DNA of 64,000 nucleotides, from NCBI RefSeq assembly GCF_034008635.1, contig NZ_CP125378.1:1230001-1294000 (forward strand). Reading direction: 5' to 3'. Shown here piece after piece: positions 17,689 through 29,878 of this stretch (the first letter of the stretch is position 1; every line of letters starts with the position of its first letter). The DNA is from Pseudomonas sp. P8_229. GTDB lineage: Bacteria; Pseudomonadota; Gammaproteobacteria; Pseudomonadales; Pseudomonadaceae. The position numbers and the translations under genes are program-made. Below the pieces are notes generated by a model, which did not search any database, was not told where the DNA came from, and saw only the letters and a program-made list of their open reading frames with translations.

Positions 17689-17723
17689 TTGATCGTTCCC
17701 ACGCAGAGCGTGGGAACGATCAA
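17689..17723. repeat. Perfect 16-bp inverted repeat (GTTCCCACGC-type)
   Basis: Same arms as the element at 15748-15782, with loop AGA, i.e. inverted orientation. It lies in the short gap between relA and mazG and will form a hairpin in their shared transcript. Confidence 0.9.
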
Positions 17724-17741
17724 CTCCTACAGTGATCATCT

Positions 17742-19985
17742 TCACGGGGTACGGTTACGCCGCGTCTCGATGATGTTCGGCAACTGCGAAATCCGCCCCA
17801 GCAACCGCCCTAGCGCATCAAGTCCCGGGATCTCGATGGTCAGGGACATCAGCGCCGTGTTGTCTTCCTTGTTCGAGCGGGTGTTGACCGCCAGTACGTT
17901 GATGCGCTCGTTGAGCAGCACCTGCGAGACGTCACGCAGCAGACCGGAACGGTCGTAGGCGCGGATGACAATGTCCACCGGATAGGTGAGCACCGGCACC
18001 GGGCCCCAACTGACCTGGATGATCCGCTCCGGTTCGCGCCCGCCCAGTTGCAGCACCGAGGCACAATCCTGACGGTGAATGCTTACGCCACGACCTTGAG
18101 TGATGTAACCGACGATCGCATCGCCCGGCAGTGGCTGGCAGCAGCCGGCCATCTGCGTCATCAGGTTGCCGACACCCTGGATCTGAATGTCGCCGCGCTT
18201 GCCCGGTTTGTAACCGGTGGCTTTACGCGGAATCAGCTCCAGCTGTTCGTTGCCGCGTTCCGGCTCGACCAGTTGCTGCGCCAGATTGACCAGTTGCGCC
18301 AGACGCAAGTCGCCGGCGCCGAGGGCGGCGAACATGTCTTCGGCGGTTTTCATGTTGGCCTTGTCGGCCAGCTTGTCGAAATCCACCGCCGGCAGGCCGA
18401 GACGCGTCAGTTCGCGCTCGATCAGGGTTTTACCGGCCGCCACGTTCTGATCGCGAGCCTGCAACTTGAACCAGTGAACGATCTTCGCCCGCGCCCGCGA
18501 GGTGGTGACGTACCCGAGGTTGGAGTTCAGCCAGTCGCGGCTCGGCGTACCGTGCTTGCTGGTGATGATCTCGACCTGCTCACCGGTCTGCAGGCTGTAG
18601 TTGAGCGGTACGATGCGCCCGTTGATCTTCGCACCACGGCAGTTGTGGCCGATTTCGGTGTGCACGCGGTAGGCGAAGTCCAGCGGCGTCGCGCCCTTCG
18701 GCAAATCGATGGCGTGACCGTCGGGCGTGAAGATGTAGACCCGATCCGGTTCGATGTCGACGCGCAGCTGTTCGGCCAGACCACCGATGTCACCCAGCTC
18801 TTCGTGCCACTCGAGGACCTGACGCAGCCAGGAGATTTTCTCTTCGTAGTGGTTGGAGCCGGATTTGACATCGGTGCCCTTGTAGCGCCAGTGCGCGCAG
18901 ACACCGAGTTCGGCCTCTTCGTGCATCGAGTGTGTACGGATCTGCACCTCGAGAACTTTGCCTTCCGGGCCGATTACCGCAGTGTGCAGCGAGCGGTAGC
19001 CGTTCTCTTTCGGGTTGGCGATGTAGTCGTCGAATTCTTTCGGGATGTGCCGCCACAGGGTGTGGACGATACCGAGCGCGGTGTAGCAGTCGCGCATTTC
19101 CGGCACCAGCACGCGCACCGCACGCACGTCGTAGATCTGGCTGAATTCCAGACCCTTGCGCTGCATTTTGCGCCAGATCGAATAGATGTGTTTGGCCCGG
19201 CCGCTGATGTCGGCGTCGACGCCGGTGGCCTGCAATTCGTCCTTGAGCTGGGTCATCACGTCGGCGATGAAACGCTCGCGATCAAGCCGCCGCTCGTGGA
19301 GCAGCTTGGCGATCTGTTTGTATTGATCCGGCTCCAGGTAACGGAAGGACAAGTCCTCCAGTTCCCATTTGATATGACCGATACCGAGACGGTGCGCGAG
19401 CGGCGCATAGATGTCGAAGACTTCCCGGGCGACCCGGTTGCGCTTTTCGTCGTCGGCGGTTTTCACCGCACGAATGGCACAGGTGCGCTCGGCGAGCTTG
19501 ATCAGCGCGACGCGCACGTCGTCGACCATCGCCACCAGCATCTTGCGCAGGTTTTCCACCTGACCCTGGGTGCCCATCACCATCGACTGGCGCGGACTGA
19601 GGCTGGCACTGATGGCCGCCATGCGCTGCACGCCGTCAATCAGCTTGGTCACCACCGGGCCGAAACGCTGGCTGACCGCCGTGAGTTCGATCTGGCCTTC
19701 ACGGACGCCACGGTACAGCACCGCCGCGACCAGCGAGTCCTGGTCGAGCTTGAGGTCGGCGAGGATCTCGGCGATCTCAAGACCGGTGCTGAAACTGCCG
19801 CTGCCCTCGGCCCACAGATTTTTTGCGGCGTTGGACTGCTGTTCGGCCTCGCGAGCGAACTCGCAGGCTTCTTTCAAGGCTTCGCGATCCAGTGCCAGAT
19901 CGACACTGACCGCGTGATCGAGCCAAGCCTCGAGATTGATACTGCCGTCAGTGTTGATCGGCTGGTGTGCTCTCACCTGTACCAT
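17742..19985 (-). CDS. relA: GTP pyrophosphokinase RelA
   Basis: Ribosome-associated stringent factor that makes (p)ppGpp on amino-acid starvation. 747 residues, the usual RelA length. Domains: an N-terminal pseudo-hydrolase (to about 200) that lacks the metal-binding HD residues of SpoT (AVLYRGVREGQIE in place of an HD site), the synthetase domain with YIANPKENGYRSLHTAV and EVQIRTHSMHEEAELG, a TGS domain (RVYIFTPDGHAIDLPKGATPLDFAY), a zinc-finger-like region with GCCQPLPGDAIVGY, and a C-terminal ACT domain. It is followed by mazG on the same strand and preceded by rlmD with a 102-bp gap. Confidence 0.97.
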   Translation of the reverse strand: MVQVRAHQPINTDGSINLEAWLDHAVSVDLALDREALKEACEFAREAEQQSNAAKNLWAEGSGSFSTGLEIAEILADLKLDQDSLVAAVLYRGVREGQIELTAVSQRFGPVVTKLIDGVQRMAAISASLSPRQSMVMGTQGQVENLRKMLVAMVDDVRVALIKLAERTCAIRAVKTADDEKRNRVAREVFDIYAPLAHRLGIGHIKWELEDLSFRYLEPDQYKQIAKLLHERRLDRERFIADVMTQLKDELQATGVDADISGRAKHIYSIWRKMQRKGLEFSQIYDVRAVRVLVPEMRDCYTALGIVHTLWRHIPKEFDDYIANPKENGYRSLHTAVIGPEGKVLEVQIRTHSMHEEAELGVCAHWRYKGTDVKSGSNHYEEKISWLRQVLEWHEELGDIGGLAEQLRVDIEPDRVYIFTPDGHAIDLPKGATPLDFAYRVHTEIGHNCRGAKINGRIVPLNYSLQTGEQVEIITSKHGTPSRDWLNSNLGYVTTSRARAKIVHWFKLQARDQNVAAGKTLIERELTRLGLPAVDFDKLADKANMKTAEDMFAALGAGDLRLAQLVNLAQQLVEPERGNEQLELIPRKATGYKPGKRGDIQIQGVGNLMTQMAGCCQPLPGDAIVGYITQGRGVSIHRQDCASVLQLGGREPERIIQVSWGPVPVLTYPVDIVIRAYDRSGLLRDVSQVLLNERINVLAVNTRSNKEDNTALMSLTIEIPGLDALGRLLGRISQLPNIIETRRNRTP

Positions 19986-20087
19986 CTTGCATTACCTTCC
20001 CTACGACGCAGATTCAATGCGTCAAAATCGCTGACCTCTATTGCCCGGTTGCGCTCACGGGGCTGATGCGAGCGCTGTACGGACAGA

Positions 20088-21464
20088 TCAGACGGATTCA
20101 GACGAGCCATCCTGGCTCGCTTCAAATAACGCCATGGCCTCGACATGTGCCGTCTGAGGAAACATATCGAGAATCCCGGCACGTTTTAACCGGTAGCCCT
20201 GCTTGATCAATTCGACCGTGTCGCGCGCCAGAGTTGCAGGGTTGCACGACACATACACCAACCGTTTGGCACCCAGGGTCGCGAGCTTGCGCACCACCTC
20301 GAAAGCACCGTCACGCGGTGGGTCCAAGAGTACCGCAGAAAAGCCGTTTCCGATCCATTTGGCATCGGTCAAAGGCTGGGATAAATCGGCTTGAAAAAAC
20401 TTTGTGTTATGCAAATTGTTACTAGCGGCGTTCGCAGCGGCGCGATCGACCATGGTCTGTACGCCCTCCACCGCCACCACTTCACGCACGCTTTTGGCCA
20501 GCGGCAGGGCGAAGTTGCCCAAGCCGCAGAACAGATCCAGCACGCGCTCGTCGGCGCGCGGTTTCAGCCAGTCCAGCGCCTGCGCCACCATCGCCTCGTT
20601 GACCCCGGCGTTGACCTGGATGAAATCCCCCGGCCGCCAGGCCAGATCCAGATCCCACTGTTCCAGGCGATAGCCCAGCGACTGCGTGGCATCGACCGGT
20701 TGCGGCTCGCCTTCGCCATGCAGCCACAGTTGCGCTTCATGGAACTGGCAGAATTCCTTGAGAATCGTCAGGTCCGCTTCGGACAACGGCGCCATGTGCC
20801 GCAGCAGCAAGGCCAGCGATGAACCGCTGAACAACTCGACATGCCCCAGCGCCTGCGGCTTGCTCAAACGACGGAGCATCTCCGGCAAACGGGTCATGAT
20901 CGGTTGCAAGGGCTGTACCAGCACCGGGCATTCGCTGATCGCGACGATGTCCTGGCTGCCAGCGGCGCGGAAACCGACTTCGAGGTGCTTCGTCTTCATG
21001 TCCCAGCGCACGGCGATCCGCGCGCGACGACGATAGCCGAACTCCGGACCGCTCAACGGCGCGGCCCATTCTTCAGGCGCGACGCCTGCGACCTTCGACA
21101 ACTGCTCGGCGAGCATGCGTTGTTTCAGGGCAAGCTGTTCGTCGTGGGGCAAGTGTTGAACGCTGCAACCGCCGCAGCGGCCGGCATGCGGACAGGCGGC
21201 CGGACGGCGCAGTTCGCTGGCCTTGAACACGCGCTCGGTGCGCGCTTCGACCACTTTGCCGTGGGCGCCAAGCACCCGTGCCTCGACTTCTTCACCCGCC
21301 AGGGCGCCGAGGACGAACCAGGTACGGCCTTCGAAAAACGCGATGCCACGACCGTCATTGGCCAGGCGCTCGATGTTCAAGCGCTGTTTTTTGCCGGTCG
21401 GGATTTGCGGGGCCTTGCTGCCGCCGGTGGGCTGGAAGCGCAGGCCTCTCTCGTGCCTGGCCAT
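20088..21464 (-). CDS. rlmD: 23S rRNA (uracil-1939-C5)-methyltransferase RlmD
   Basis: SAM-dependent methyltransferase that makes m5U1939 in 23S rRNA. 458 residues. An N-terminal TRAM domain (about 25-80), the iron-sulfur cysteines [10 protein letters not shown], then the catalytic domain with [16 protein letters not shown] for [12 protein letters not shown] and the nucleophile cysteine in [12 protein letters not shown]. Its ATG overlaps the cysM stop codon (TGATG), so it is translationally coupled to cysM, and relA follows. The start at 21464 is taken because of that overlap and the basic N-terminus seen in Pseudomonas RlmD. Confidence 0.96.
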   Translation of the reverse strand: MARHERGLRFQPTGGSKAPQIPTGKKQRLNIERLANDGRGIAFFEGRTWFVLGALAGEEVEARVLGAHGKVVEARTERVFKASELRRPAACPHAGRCGGCSVQHLPHDEQLALKQRMLAEQLSKVAGVAPEEWAAPLSGPEFGYRRRARIAVRWDMKTKHLEVGFRAAGSQDIVAISECPVLVQPLQPIMTRLPEMLRRLSKPQALGHVELFSGSSLALLLRHMAPLSEADLTILKEFCQFHEAQLWLHGEGEPQPVDATQSLGYRLEQWDLDLAWRPGDFIQVNAGVNEAMVAQALDWLKPRADERVLDLFCGLGNFALPLAKSVREVVAVEGVQTMVDRAAANAASNNLHNTKFFQADLSQPLTDAKWIGNGFSAVLLDPPRDGAFEVVRKLATLGAKRLVYVSCNPATLARDTVELIKQGYRLKRAGILDMFPQTAHVEAMALFEASQDGSSESV

Positions 21465-22366
21465 CAGTTGGGCGCGTCGAAAATGCCGGTCGACAGGTAA
21501 CGGTCGCCACGGTCACAGATGATCGCGACGATCACCGCGTTTTCAACTTCCCTGGACAGACGCAGCATCGCTGCCACCGCACCACCCGAAGACACACCAC
21601 AGAAGATGCCTTCTTCACGTGCCAGACGGCGAGTGACGTCCTCGGCTTCGCTTTGCGCCATGTCGACAATGCGGTCGACGCGGTCGGCCTGATAGATCTT
21701 CGGCAGGTACTCTTGCGGCCAGCGACGGATGCCGGGAATGGCCGAGCCTTCCATCGGCTGCAGACCGACGATCTGCACGCTGTCGCTCTGCTCCTTCAAG
21801 TAGCGCGAGACGCCCATGATGGTCCCGGTGGTGCCCATCGAGCTGACGAAATGGGTAATGGTGCCCTGGGTCTGACGCCAGATTTCCGGGCCGGTGGTGG
21901 TGTAGTGCGCTTCAGGATTGTCGCCGTTGGCGAACTGGTCCAGCACTTTGCCACGACCTTCGGCTTCCATCTGCTGAGCGAGATCGCGAGCGCCTTCCAT
22001 GCCCTCTTCCTGGCTGACCAGAATCAGCTCGGCGCCATAGGCGGTCATCGCCGCCTTGCGTTCGGCGCTGGAGTTGTCCGGCATGATCAGGATCATCTTG
22101 TAACCCTTGATCGCCGCAGCCATGGCCAGTGCAATGCCGGTGTTGCCCGACGTCGCTTCGATCAGCGTGTCGCCAGCGTGGATCTGCCCGCGCAGTTCGG
22201 CACGGGTGATCATCGACAGCGCCGGACGGTCCTTGACCGAACCCGCCGGGTTGTTCCCTTCGAGCTTGAGCAATAGGGTGTTGCTGGTGGCACCGGGCAG
22301 GCGCTGCAAACGCACCAGCGGAGTGTTGCCGACGCAATCGGCGATGGTTGGGTACTGCAGGGTCAT
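21464..22366 (-). CDS. cysM: Cysteine synthase B (O-acetylserine sulfhydrylase)
   Basis: PLP enzyme forming L-cysteine from O-acetylserine and sulfide or thiosulfate. Started at 22366 (300 residues), where [20 protein letters not shown] begins. The PLP lysine is in [15 protein letters not shown], the substrate loop is [12 protein letters not shown], and the phosphate-binding GTTGTIMG motif follows. The shorter length and [11 protein letters not shown] form distinguish it from the CysK encoded at 45197-46171. Its stop overlaps the rlmD start. The gene upstream is a broken DUF1016 nuclease. Confidence 0.96.
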   Translation of the reverse strand: MTLQYPTIADCVGNTPLVRLQRLPGATSNTLLLKLEGNNPAGSVKDRPALSMITRAELRGQIHAGDTLIEATSGNTGIALAMAAAIKGYKMILIMPDNSSAERKAAMTAYGAELILVSQEEGMEGARDLAQQMEAEGRGKVLDQFANGDNPEAHYTTTGPEIWRQTQGTITHFVSSMGTTGTIMGVSRYLKEQSDSVQIVGLQPMEGSAIPGIRRWPQEYLPKIYQADRVDRIVDMAQSEAEDVTRRLAREEGIFCGVSSGGAVAAMLRLSREVENAVIVAIICDRGDRYLSTGIFDAPN

Positions 22367-22475
22367 GGCGTATTCGCAATCCAGACGTGCGGGGGCGCCT
22401 ATCATACCGGCAAACCCGCGCAGGCCATATCACGCAAAGTGCGGTGCTTATGGTTTCTGGGAATAAGCAGATGAC

Positions 22476-23497
22476 TCAGCCTTCCTCTTCCTCTGCGACA
22501 TTCATGGCATAGAACTCGTGCAATTTGGCTTGCAGCAATCGTTTGTCTGGCAACTGCACCTGATATTCCGCGATCAGCGCCGCAGACAAGCTGCGGTTGA
22601 GGGCGTACTCGACGACCTCGTCCTCCTTGCTGGCGCAAAGCAATAGCCGATGGCCGGATTCTCGTGAGGTTTGCGAACACCGCGATCCAGCGCTTCAAGG
22701 TAGAAATTCAGCTTGCCCAGATATTCAGGTTCAAAACGTCCGACCTTGAGCTCGATGGCTACAAGACAGTTGAGCCCACGATGGAAGAACAGCAGATCAA
22801 GGGCGAAATCTCGGCCGCCAACTTGTACCGGATACTCCGAGCCGACGAAGCAGAAATCGCGCCCCAACTCGATCAGAAACTCCTTCAGTCGCCCCAGCAA
22901 CCCTTGATGCAGATCGGTTTCGGCGTGCACGCCGGGCAGGTCGAGAAATTCGACCATGTAGGCGTCACGGAAGATCTCGAGCGCAGCGGGATGAGTCTGT
23001 TTGAGGACAGCAGAAGCCTTTGCTGGCTGGGTGACGCTGCGCTCGAAGAGCGCAGCCTTGAGCTGGCGTTCGAGTTCGCGCTTTGACCACTTCTCCTGAA
23101 TCGCCATGCGCAGATAGAACTCGCGCTCCTGCGGGTGTTTGCTTTGACTTAGAACGATCATGTTATGAGTCCAAGGCAATTGTCTCACCAGTGGTGAGAC
23201 AATTGAGTCGCCTCGATATGTATCGTAGAACTGACGCATGCGAAACAGGTTGGGCCGGGTAAATCCGCGCAAGCCCGGCTGTGTCTGGGCCAGATGTTCA
23301 GCTAACTGACTGATAACCGAATCGCCCCACTCAGCCTTCTCCATCTTGCGACTGATGTACCCCCCAACCTGCCAGTACAAATCGATCAGTTGGGTATTTA
23401 CTGCCTGAACAGCTTGCTGTCTGGCGCTCTGAATCAGCGCCAGCACTTCATTGAAACGGTCATTGGAGGTGTTGCCGTCGATGCCGCTTGCAGTCAT
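22476..23497 (-). pseudogene. DUF1016/YhcG-family PDDEXK nuclease, frameshifted
   Basis: Reading from ATG 23497 (ribosome site AAGGAA), the protein shows the DUF1016 N-terminal domain (NEVLALIQSARQQAVQAVN, LIDLYWQVGGYISRK) and then the PDDEXK nuclease core: VQVGGRDFALDLLFFHRGL with VAIELKVGRFEPEYLGK, where Asp, Glu and Lys form the expected active site. Near 22643-22648 the frame breaks after ENPAIG. The correct continuation (LLCASKEDEVVEYALNRSL, then down to a TGA at 22476) lies in another frame, as if one base were lost. The annotated frame would end early with an unrelated tail. The core is intact, so a truncated product may still be made. Such nucleases are often linked to restriction or mobile DNA. 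Confidence 0.85.
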
Positions 23498-23640
23498 GAC
23501 CAGTTCCTTGAGGACGAGGGGAACCCGAGCATAAACGGTCAAGGATGGGTTAAATCGTCGATAAATCCCTTTAGGAAAGGTCGTACAAAAATACGAGAAT
23601 TCTCCCGCAGTGGCTTTCAGCGGTGAATCGAAACGCCTCA

Positions 23641-23733
23641 TCGCGAGCAGGCTCACTCCCACAGTGGACGGTGCTGCTCACCCAATCTGAGGCAAACACC
23701 TGTCCAGTGTGGGAGCAGGCTTGCTCGCGAAGG
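23641..23733. repeat. REP pair (REPIN) overlapping a gene end
   Basis: Two inverted REP cores, TCGCGAGCAGGCTCACTCCC and its complement-like GGGAGCAGGCTTGCTCGCGA, face each other across about 45 bp. The sensor kinase coding sequence ends at 23678, inside this element. Confidence 0.88.
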
Positions 23734-25111
23734 CGCCAGAGCCGACGACACTGCTCTCAGCCACCAGCCGCAAATTCAGGCGCAACCCTGCCCCGGCATT
23801 TTCCGCCCACAACATCCCGCCCTGGCGCTGCACCGCATTCCTCGCAATGCTCAACCCCAGGCCAAACCCGCCATCCCCCGGGCGCGAGCCGTCGAGGCGG
23901 GTGAAGGGCGAGAAGATCCGCTGCAGATCGCCCTCGGCCACGCCACCGCCCTGATCTTCCAGCCACAGATGCCAGTAGTCACCGTCACGCCGTCCATCGA
24001 GGCGAACAATACCGCCGTCAGGCGAATGACGAATGGCATTGCGCAGAATATTCTCCAGCGCCTGCGCCAAGGTGTTGAGGTTGCCCCGCACCCAGCACGA
24101 CGACGGCAACGCGCACTGCAATTGCAGGCTCGGCCAGCCGCTTTCGTAACAGGCGTTGTCGGTGAGCATTTCCCACAGCGCCTGAATCTGGATCGCTTCG
24201 TCCGGCAATGGCGCACGTTCGGTGTCGAGCCAGGCCAGTTGCAGGGTGTCTTCGACCAGCCGCTGCATGCCGTCAACTTCACGCCCGATACGCTCGCGCA
24301 GCTGCCGCAGATCCTGTTCGCTCTCGCTGGCCACCCGCAGCCGGCTCAGCGGTGTGCGCAGTTCATGGGACAGGTCGCGCAGCAACTGCTGTTGCAGGGT
24401 CACGGTAGATTGCAGGCGTTCGGACATCGAGTCGAAGGCCCGGGCCAGTTCACCGAGTTCGTCCGGACGCTGGGTGATGCCGCTCGACAGGCGCACATTC
24501 AATTGATCGGCGCGCCAGGCGTTGGCCTGCCCGCGCAAGTTGTTTAGCGGCACCACCAGCAAGCGATACAAGCCGACACACAACAGCAAGGTAAACAACC
24601 CAGGAATCACGCCGTTGGTGATCACCCGCCAGAACACCCGGTATTTGCCTGGCAGGAAACGCTCGGGCAACTCGATCACCAGACTACCGGCGGACGGTTC
24701 CTGGGGAAACGGTACGCGCAGCCACGGCCGGCCTTTTTTGTGGATCGGCCAGTCGAGGCCGCGCAAAAAGGTCAGGTGCTGGATTTCCTGTTCATTCAGC
24801 GGATCGCTGCTCAATGACTGCAGATTGCGGTCGATCACCCCAACCCAACCGGTCTCGCGCAACCCCATGCTCTGCAGCCAGTTATCGACCCCGTCACGCT
24901 CGCCGTGCTGCCACGCCCGCTCGGCTTCGGCGGCATATCGGCTCAGGGTGCCGCGCGCCTCGTCGGAGAGGAACTGATTGCGCTCCTCCATGTAACGGCC
25001 CCAGGACCAGCTCAGCCAGATCATCAGCAGACAGAACGCCACTAACAGACACGCCAGTTTCCAGAACAGCGAATGCCGCCCCGGCAGGTCAGAGACTTTC
25101 ATCGGACGCAC
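23678..25111 (-). CDS. Sensor histidine kinase, PirS-like
   Basis: 477 residues, classical membrane kinase: membrane segment at about 15-38, periplasmic domain, second membrane segment near 165-187, HAMP, phosphoacceptor LLRDLSHELRTPLSRLR, and ATPase domain with NILRNAIRHSPDGG and GFGLGLSIA. The overlap with the response regulator gene (stop/start region 25089-25111) shows a two-component operon. In P. aeruginosa the genes between cysM and gacS are pirA (ferric-enterobactin receptor), pirS and pirR; by position this is PirS, but no receptor gene is present. The last 20 or so residues (after LVAESSVVG) are read from a REP element and are unlikely to be ancestral. Confidence 0.88.
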   Translation of the reverse strand: MRPMKVSDLPGRHSLFWKLACLLVAFCLLMIWLSWSWGRYMEERNQFLSDEARGTLSRYAAEAERAWQHGERDGVDNWLQSMGLRETGWVGVIDRNLQSLSSDPLNEQEIQHLTFLRGLDWPIHKKGRPWLRVPFPQEPSAGSLVIELPERFLPGKYRVFWRVITNGVIPGLFTLLLCVGLYRLLVVPLNNLRGQANAWRADQLNVRLSSGITQRPDELGELARAFDSMSERLQSTVTLQQQLLRDLSHELRTPLSRLRVASESEQDLRQLRERIGREVDGMQRLVEDTLQLAWLDTERAPLPDEAIQIQALWEMLTDNACYESGWPSLQLQCALPSSCWVRGNLNTLAQALENILRNAIRHSPDGGIVRLDGRRDGDYWHLWLEDQGGGVAEGDLQRIFSPFTRLDGSRPGDGGFGLGLSIARNAVQRQGGMLWAENAGAGLRLNLRLVAESSVVGSGAFASKPAPTLDRCLPQIG

Positions 25112-25811
25112 TCAACACATAGCCTTTGCCCCACACCGTACGCACTTCCCGTTCGGTGTAACCGATAGCCTTGAGTTTGCGGCGGATCTGGCTGATGTGC
25201 ATGTCGAGGCTGCGGTCGTGGGCCGCATAGCCGCGCTGCAACACATGCTGATAAAGGAAGGCCTTGCTCAGCACTTCTTCGTCGTTGCGATTGAGGGTTT
25301 CCAGCAGCCGGTATTCGCTGCGGGTCAGGCCTGCGGCTTGCTGGTTATAGAAGACGTCGCACTGTTCATCGTCGAACCGCAGCGCGCCGCTGATCGAAGC
25401 CGGCGCAATGGCTGGCGGACGCCGATCCAGCGCCACCCGCCGCAGGATCGCCTCGATCCGCACATGCAGCTCGGCCATGCTGAACGGCTTGGGCAGGTAA
25501 TCATCGGCCCCCAGACGGAAGCCGCTGATACGATCGGCCTCGGCGCCCAGGGCCGACATCAGCAACACAGGCGTCGAATGGCTCTGGCGCAATTGCGTCA
25601 GTACCTTCAGGCCATCGAGTCCCGGCAACAGAATGTCCATCAGCACCACGTCGAATGGCTGGTGGCGGGCGATGTTCAAGCCGTCCTGGCCGTTCTGGCA
25701 CCAGGTCACCGCAAAGCCGCTGCGGCCCAGATGTTCGTGGACATAGGCACCGAGCACCGGATCGTCTTCGATGGAAAGAATGCGTGGCTGGCCAGCGGAA
25801 ACAGGAGTCAT
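25089..25811 (-). CDS. OmpR-family response regulator, PirR-like
   Basis: Started at ATG 25811 (240 residues); a TTG four codons upstream with a GAGA ribosome site is an alternative. Receiver domain: acidic pair in SIEDDPVLG, phosphoacceptor aspartate in VVLMDILLPGLDG, lysine in YLPKPFS. Winged-helix DNA-binding domain in the C-terminal 100 residues with LTRSEYRLLETLNRN and TVWGKGYVL. It overlaps the kinase gene downstream and is transcribed divergently from gacS. The position between cysM and gacS matches PirR of P. aeruginosa; the target here is uncertain because the pirA receptor gene is missing. Confidence 0.88.
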   Translation of the reverse strand: MTPVSAGQPRILSIEDDPVLGAYVHEHLGRSGFAVTWCQNGQDGLNIARHQPFDVVLMDILLPGLDGLKVLTQLRQSHSTPVLLMSALGAEADRISGFRLGADDYLPKPFSMAELHVRIEAILRRVALDRRPPAIAPASISGALRFDDEQCDVFYNQQAAGLTRSEYRLLETLNRNDEEVLSKAFLYQHVLQRGYAAHDRSLDMHISQIRRKLKAIGYTEREVRTVWGKGYVLSASDESL

Positions 25812-26019
25812 GAGTATCTGCAAGTAATTCTCAGTTGAGAGCGATTATTCAAGATTGCCCGTCATCGGGCAACCCAAGGTTGACCGGCCGGACAAACGAG
25901 CCTGCCCCCGCCGACCGATGCCGAGATGATTTTTCCGAAGATTGCCTGCCTGCAAATCGCTACACTGCGCCCATACCGCGTGCCGGACGCACGTGCGAGT
26001 CAACAGTTCAGCGGGATGC

Positions 26020-26030
26020 AGGAGATGGGT

Positions 26031-26033
<3 letters not shown>
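26020..26033 (+). promoter_or_regulatory. Ribosome-binding site fixing the gacS start at GTG
   Basis: AGGAG (26020-26024) lies 6 nt before GTG at 26031. The ATG codons at 26016 and 26025 sit on or too near this site. Using the GTG gives phosphorelay residues His294, Asp717 and His863, the established GacS numbering. Confidence 0.85.
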
Positions 26034-28784
<2,751 letters not shown>

Positions 28785-28869
28785 TCCACGGCAATGCCGC
28801 GCACGTTGTCCCACGCTAAAGTGAGGGCGGGTCAACACTGACTCGCCACCCCGCGCCAAGGAGGAATAC

Positions 28870-29859
28870 ATGCGCACGATCGTTTTCAGCAGCCAGACCT
28901 ACGACCGCGACAGTTTCCTCGCCGCCGACTGCCCGGCCACTATCGAGCTGCACTTTCAACCGGCCCGACTCAGTCTCGACACGGCCGCGCTGGCCGAGCA
29001 GCACGAAGTGGTCTGCGCCTTCATCAACGATGATCTCAGTGCGCCAGTGCTGGAGCGCCTCGCCGCCGGCGGCACGCGGCTGATCGCCCTGCGCTCGGCG
29101 GGCTACAACCATGTCGATCTGGTCGCGGCGAAACGCCTCGGGCTGGCCGTGGTGCGGGTGCCGGCCTACTCGCCGCATGCGGTGGCCGAACATGCCGTGG
29201 CGCTGATCCTGGCGCTCAATCGGCGCCTGCACCGCGCTTACAACCGCACCCGCGAAGGTGATTTCAGCCTGCACGGCCTGACCGGTTTCGATCTGGTGGG
29301 CAAGACCGTCGGCATTGTCGGCACCGGACAGATCGGTGCCACATTCGCGAAAATCATGCACGGTTTCGGCTGTGAATTGCTGGCCTATGACCCGTACCCG
29401 AACCCCGCAGTCGAGGCCTTGGGGGCACGTTATCTGAGCTTGCCGGAGCTGCTTGCGCAGTCGCGGATCATCAGCCTGCACTGCCCGCTCAACACGCAGA
29501 GCAAACACTTGATCAACCGCGAGTCACTGGCGCACCTGCAACCGGGAGCGATGCTGATCAACACTGGGCGCGGCGGTCTGGTGGACACACCTGCACTGAT
29601 CGACGCCTTGAAGGACGGCCAACTGGGCTATCTGGGACTGGATGTCTATGAAGAAGAAGCGCAGCTGTTTTTCGAGGATCGCTCCGACCTGCCGTTGCAG
29701 GACGACGTGCTGGCGCGGTTGCTGACGTTCCCGAACGTGATCATCACCGCGCACCAGGCGTTTCTGACCCATGAAGCACTGGGCGCAATTGCCGCGACCA
29801 CCCTGCACAACATCGCGACCTGGGCCGCAGGCGCGCCGCAGAACCAGGTTGAAGGTTGA
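28870..29859 (+). CDS. ldhA: D-lactate dehydrogenase (2-hydroxyacid dehydrogenase)
   Basis: NAD-dependent reduction of pyruvate to D-lactate during oxygen limitation. 329 residues with strong ribosome site AAGGAGGA. Features of the D-2-hydroxyacid family: ALRSAGYNHVDL near residue 76, the nucleotide-binding loop GKTVGIVGTGQIGATFAK near 145, catalytic arginine in LINTGRGGLVDT, glutamate in LGLDVYEEE, and the histidine in ITAHQAFLT. The LDVYEEEAQLFFED segment is typical of LdhA. It follows gacS by 85 bp, as in P. aeruginosa. Its final codons lie inside a tandem 7-bp repeat (29847-29867). Confidence 0.95.
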   Translation: MRTIVFSSQTYDRDSFLAADCPATIELHFQPARLSLDTAALAEQHEVVCAFINDDLSAPVLERLAAGGTRLIALRSAGYNHVDLVAAKRLGLAVVRVPAYSPHAVAEHAVALILALNRRLHRAYNRTREGDFSLHGLTGFDLVGKTVGIVGTGQIGATFAKIMHGFGCELLAYDPYPNPAVEALGARYLSLPELLAQSRIISLHCPLNTQSKHLINRESLAHLQPGAMLINTGRGGLVDTPALIDALKDGQLGYLGLDVYEEEAQLFFEDRSDLPLQDDVLARLLTFPNVIITAHQAFLTHEALGAIAATTLHNIATWAAGAPQNQVEG

Positions 29860-29867
29860 AGGTTGAA
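29847..29867. repeat. Tandem 7-bp repeat across the ldhA stop codon
   Basis: GGTTGAA occurs three times in a row and spans the TGA at 29857-29859. Gain or loss of one unit would alter the ends of the ldhA product. Confidence 0.9.
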
Positions 29868-29878
29868 GGCTTATCGGT

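Noticed and set aside
18048..20066. 672-codon plus-strand frame over relA
   Set aside because: It lies antisense to the clear RelA coding sequence and has no domain; long antisense frames are expected in GC-rich DNA.
22402..22698. Separate 98-codon minus-strand gene after the nuclease
   Set aside because: It is an unrelated frame overlapping the frame-shifted end; the true continuation of the nuclease is in yet another frame, to 22476.
25926..26030. N-terminal extension of GacS to the first ATG
   Set aside because: The GTG at 26031 has the ribosome site and gives the established residue numbers; the 35 extra residues resemble nothing.
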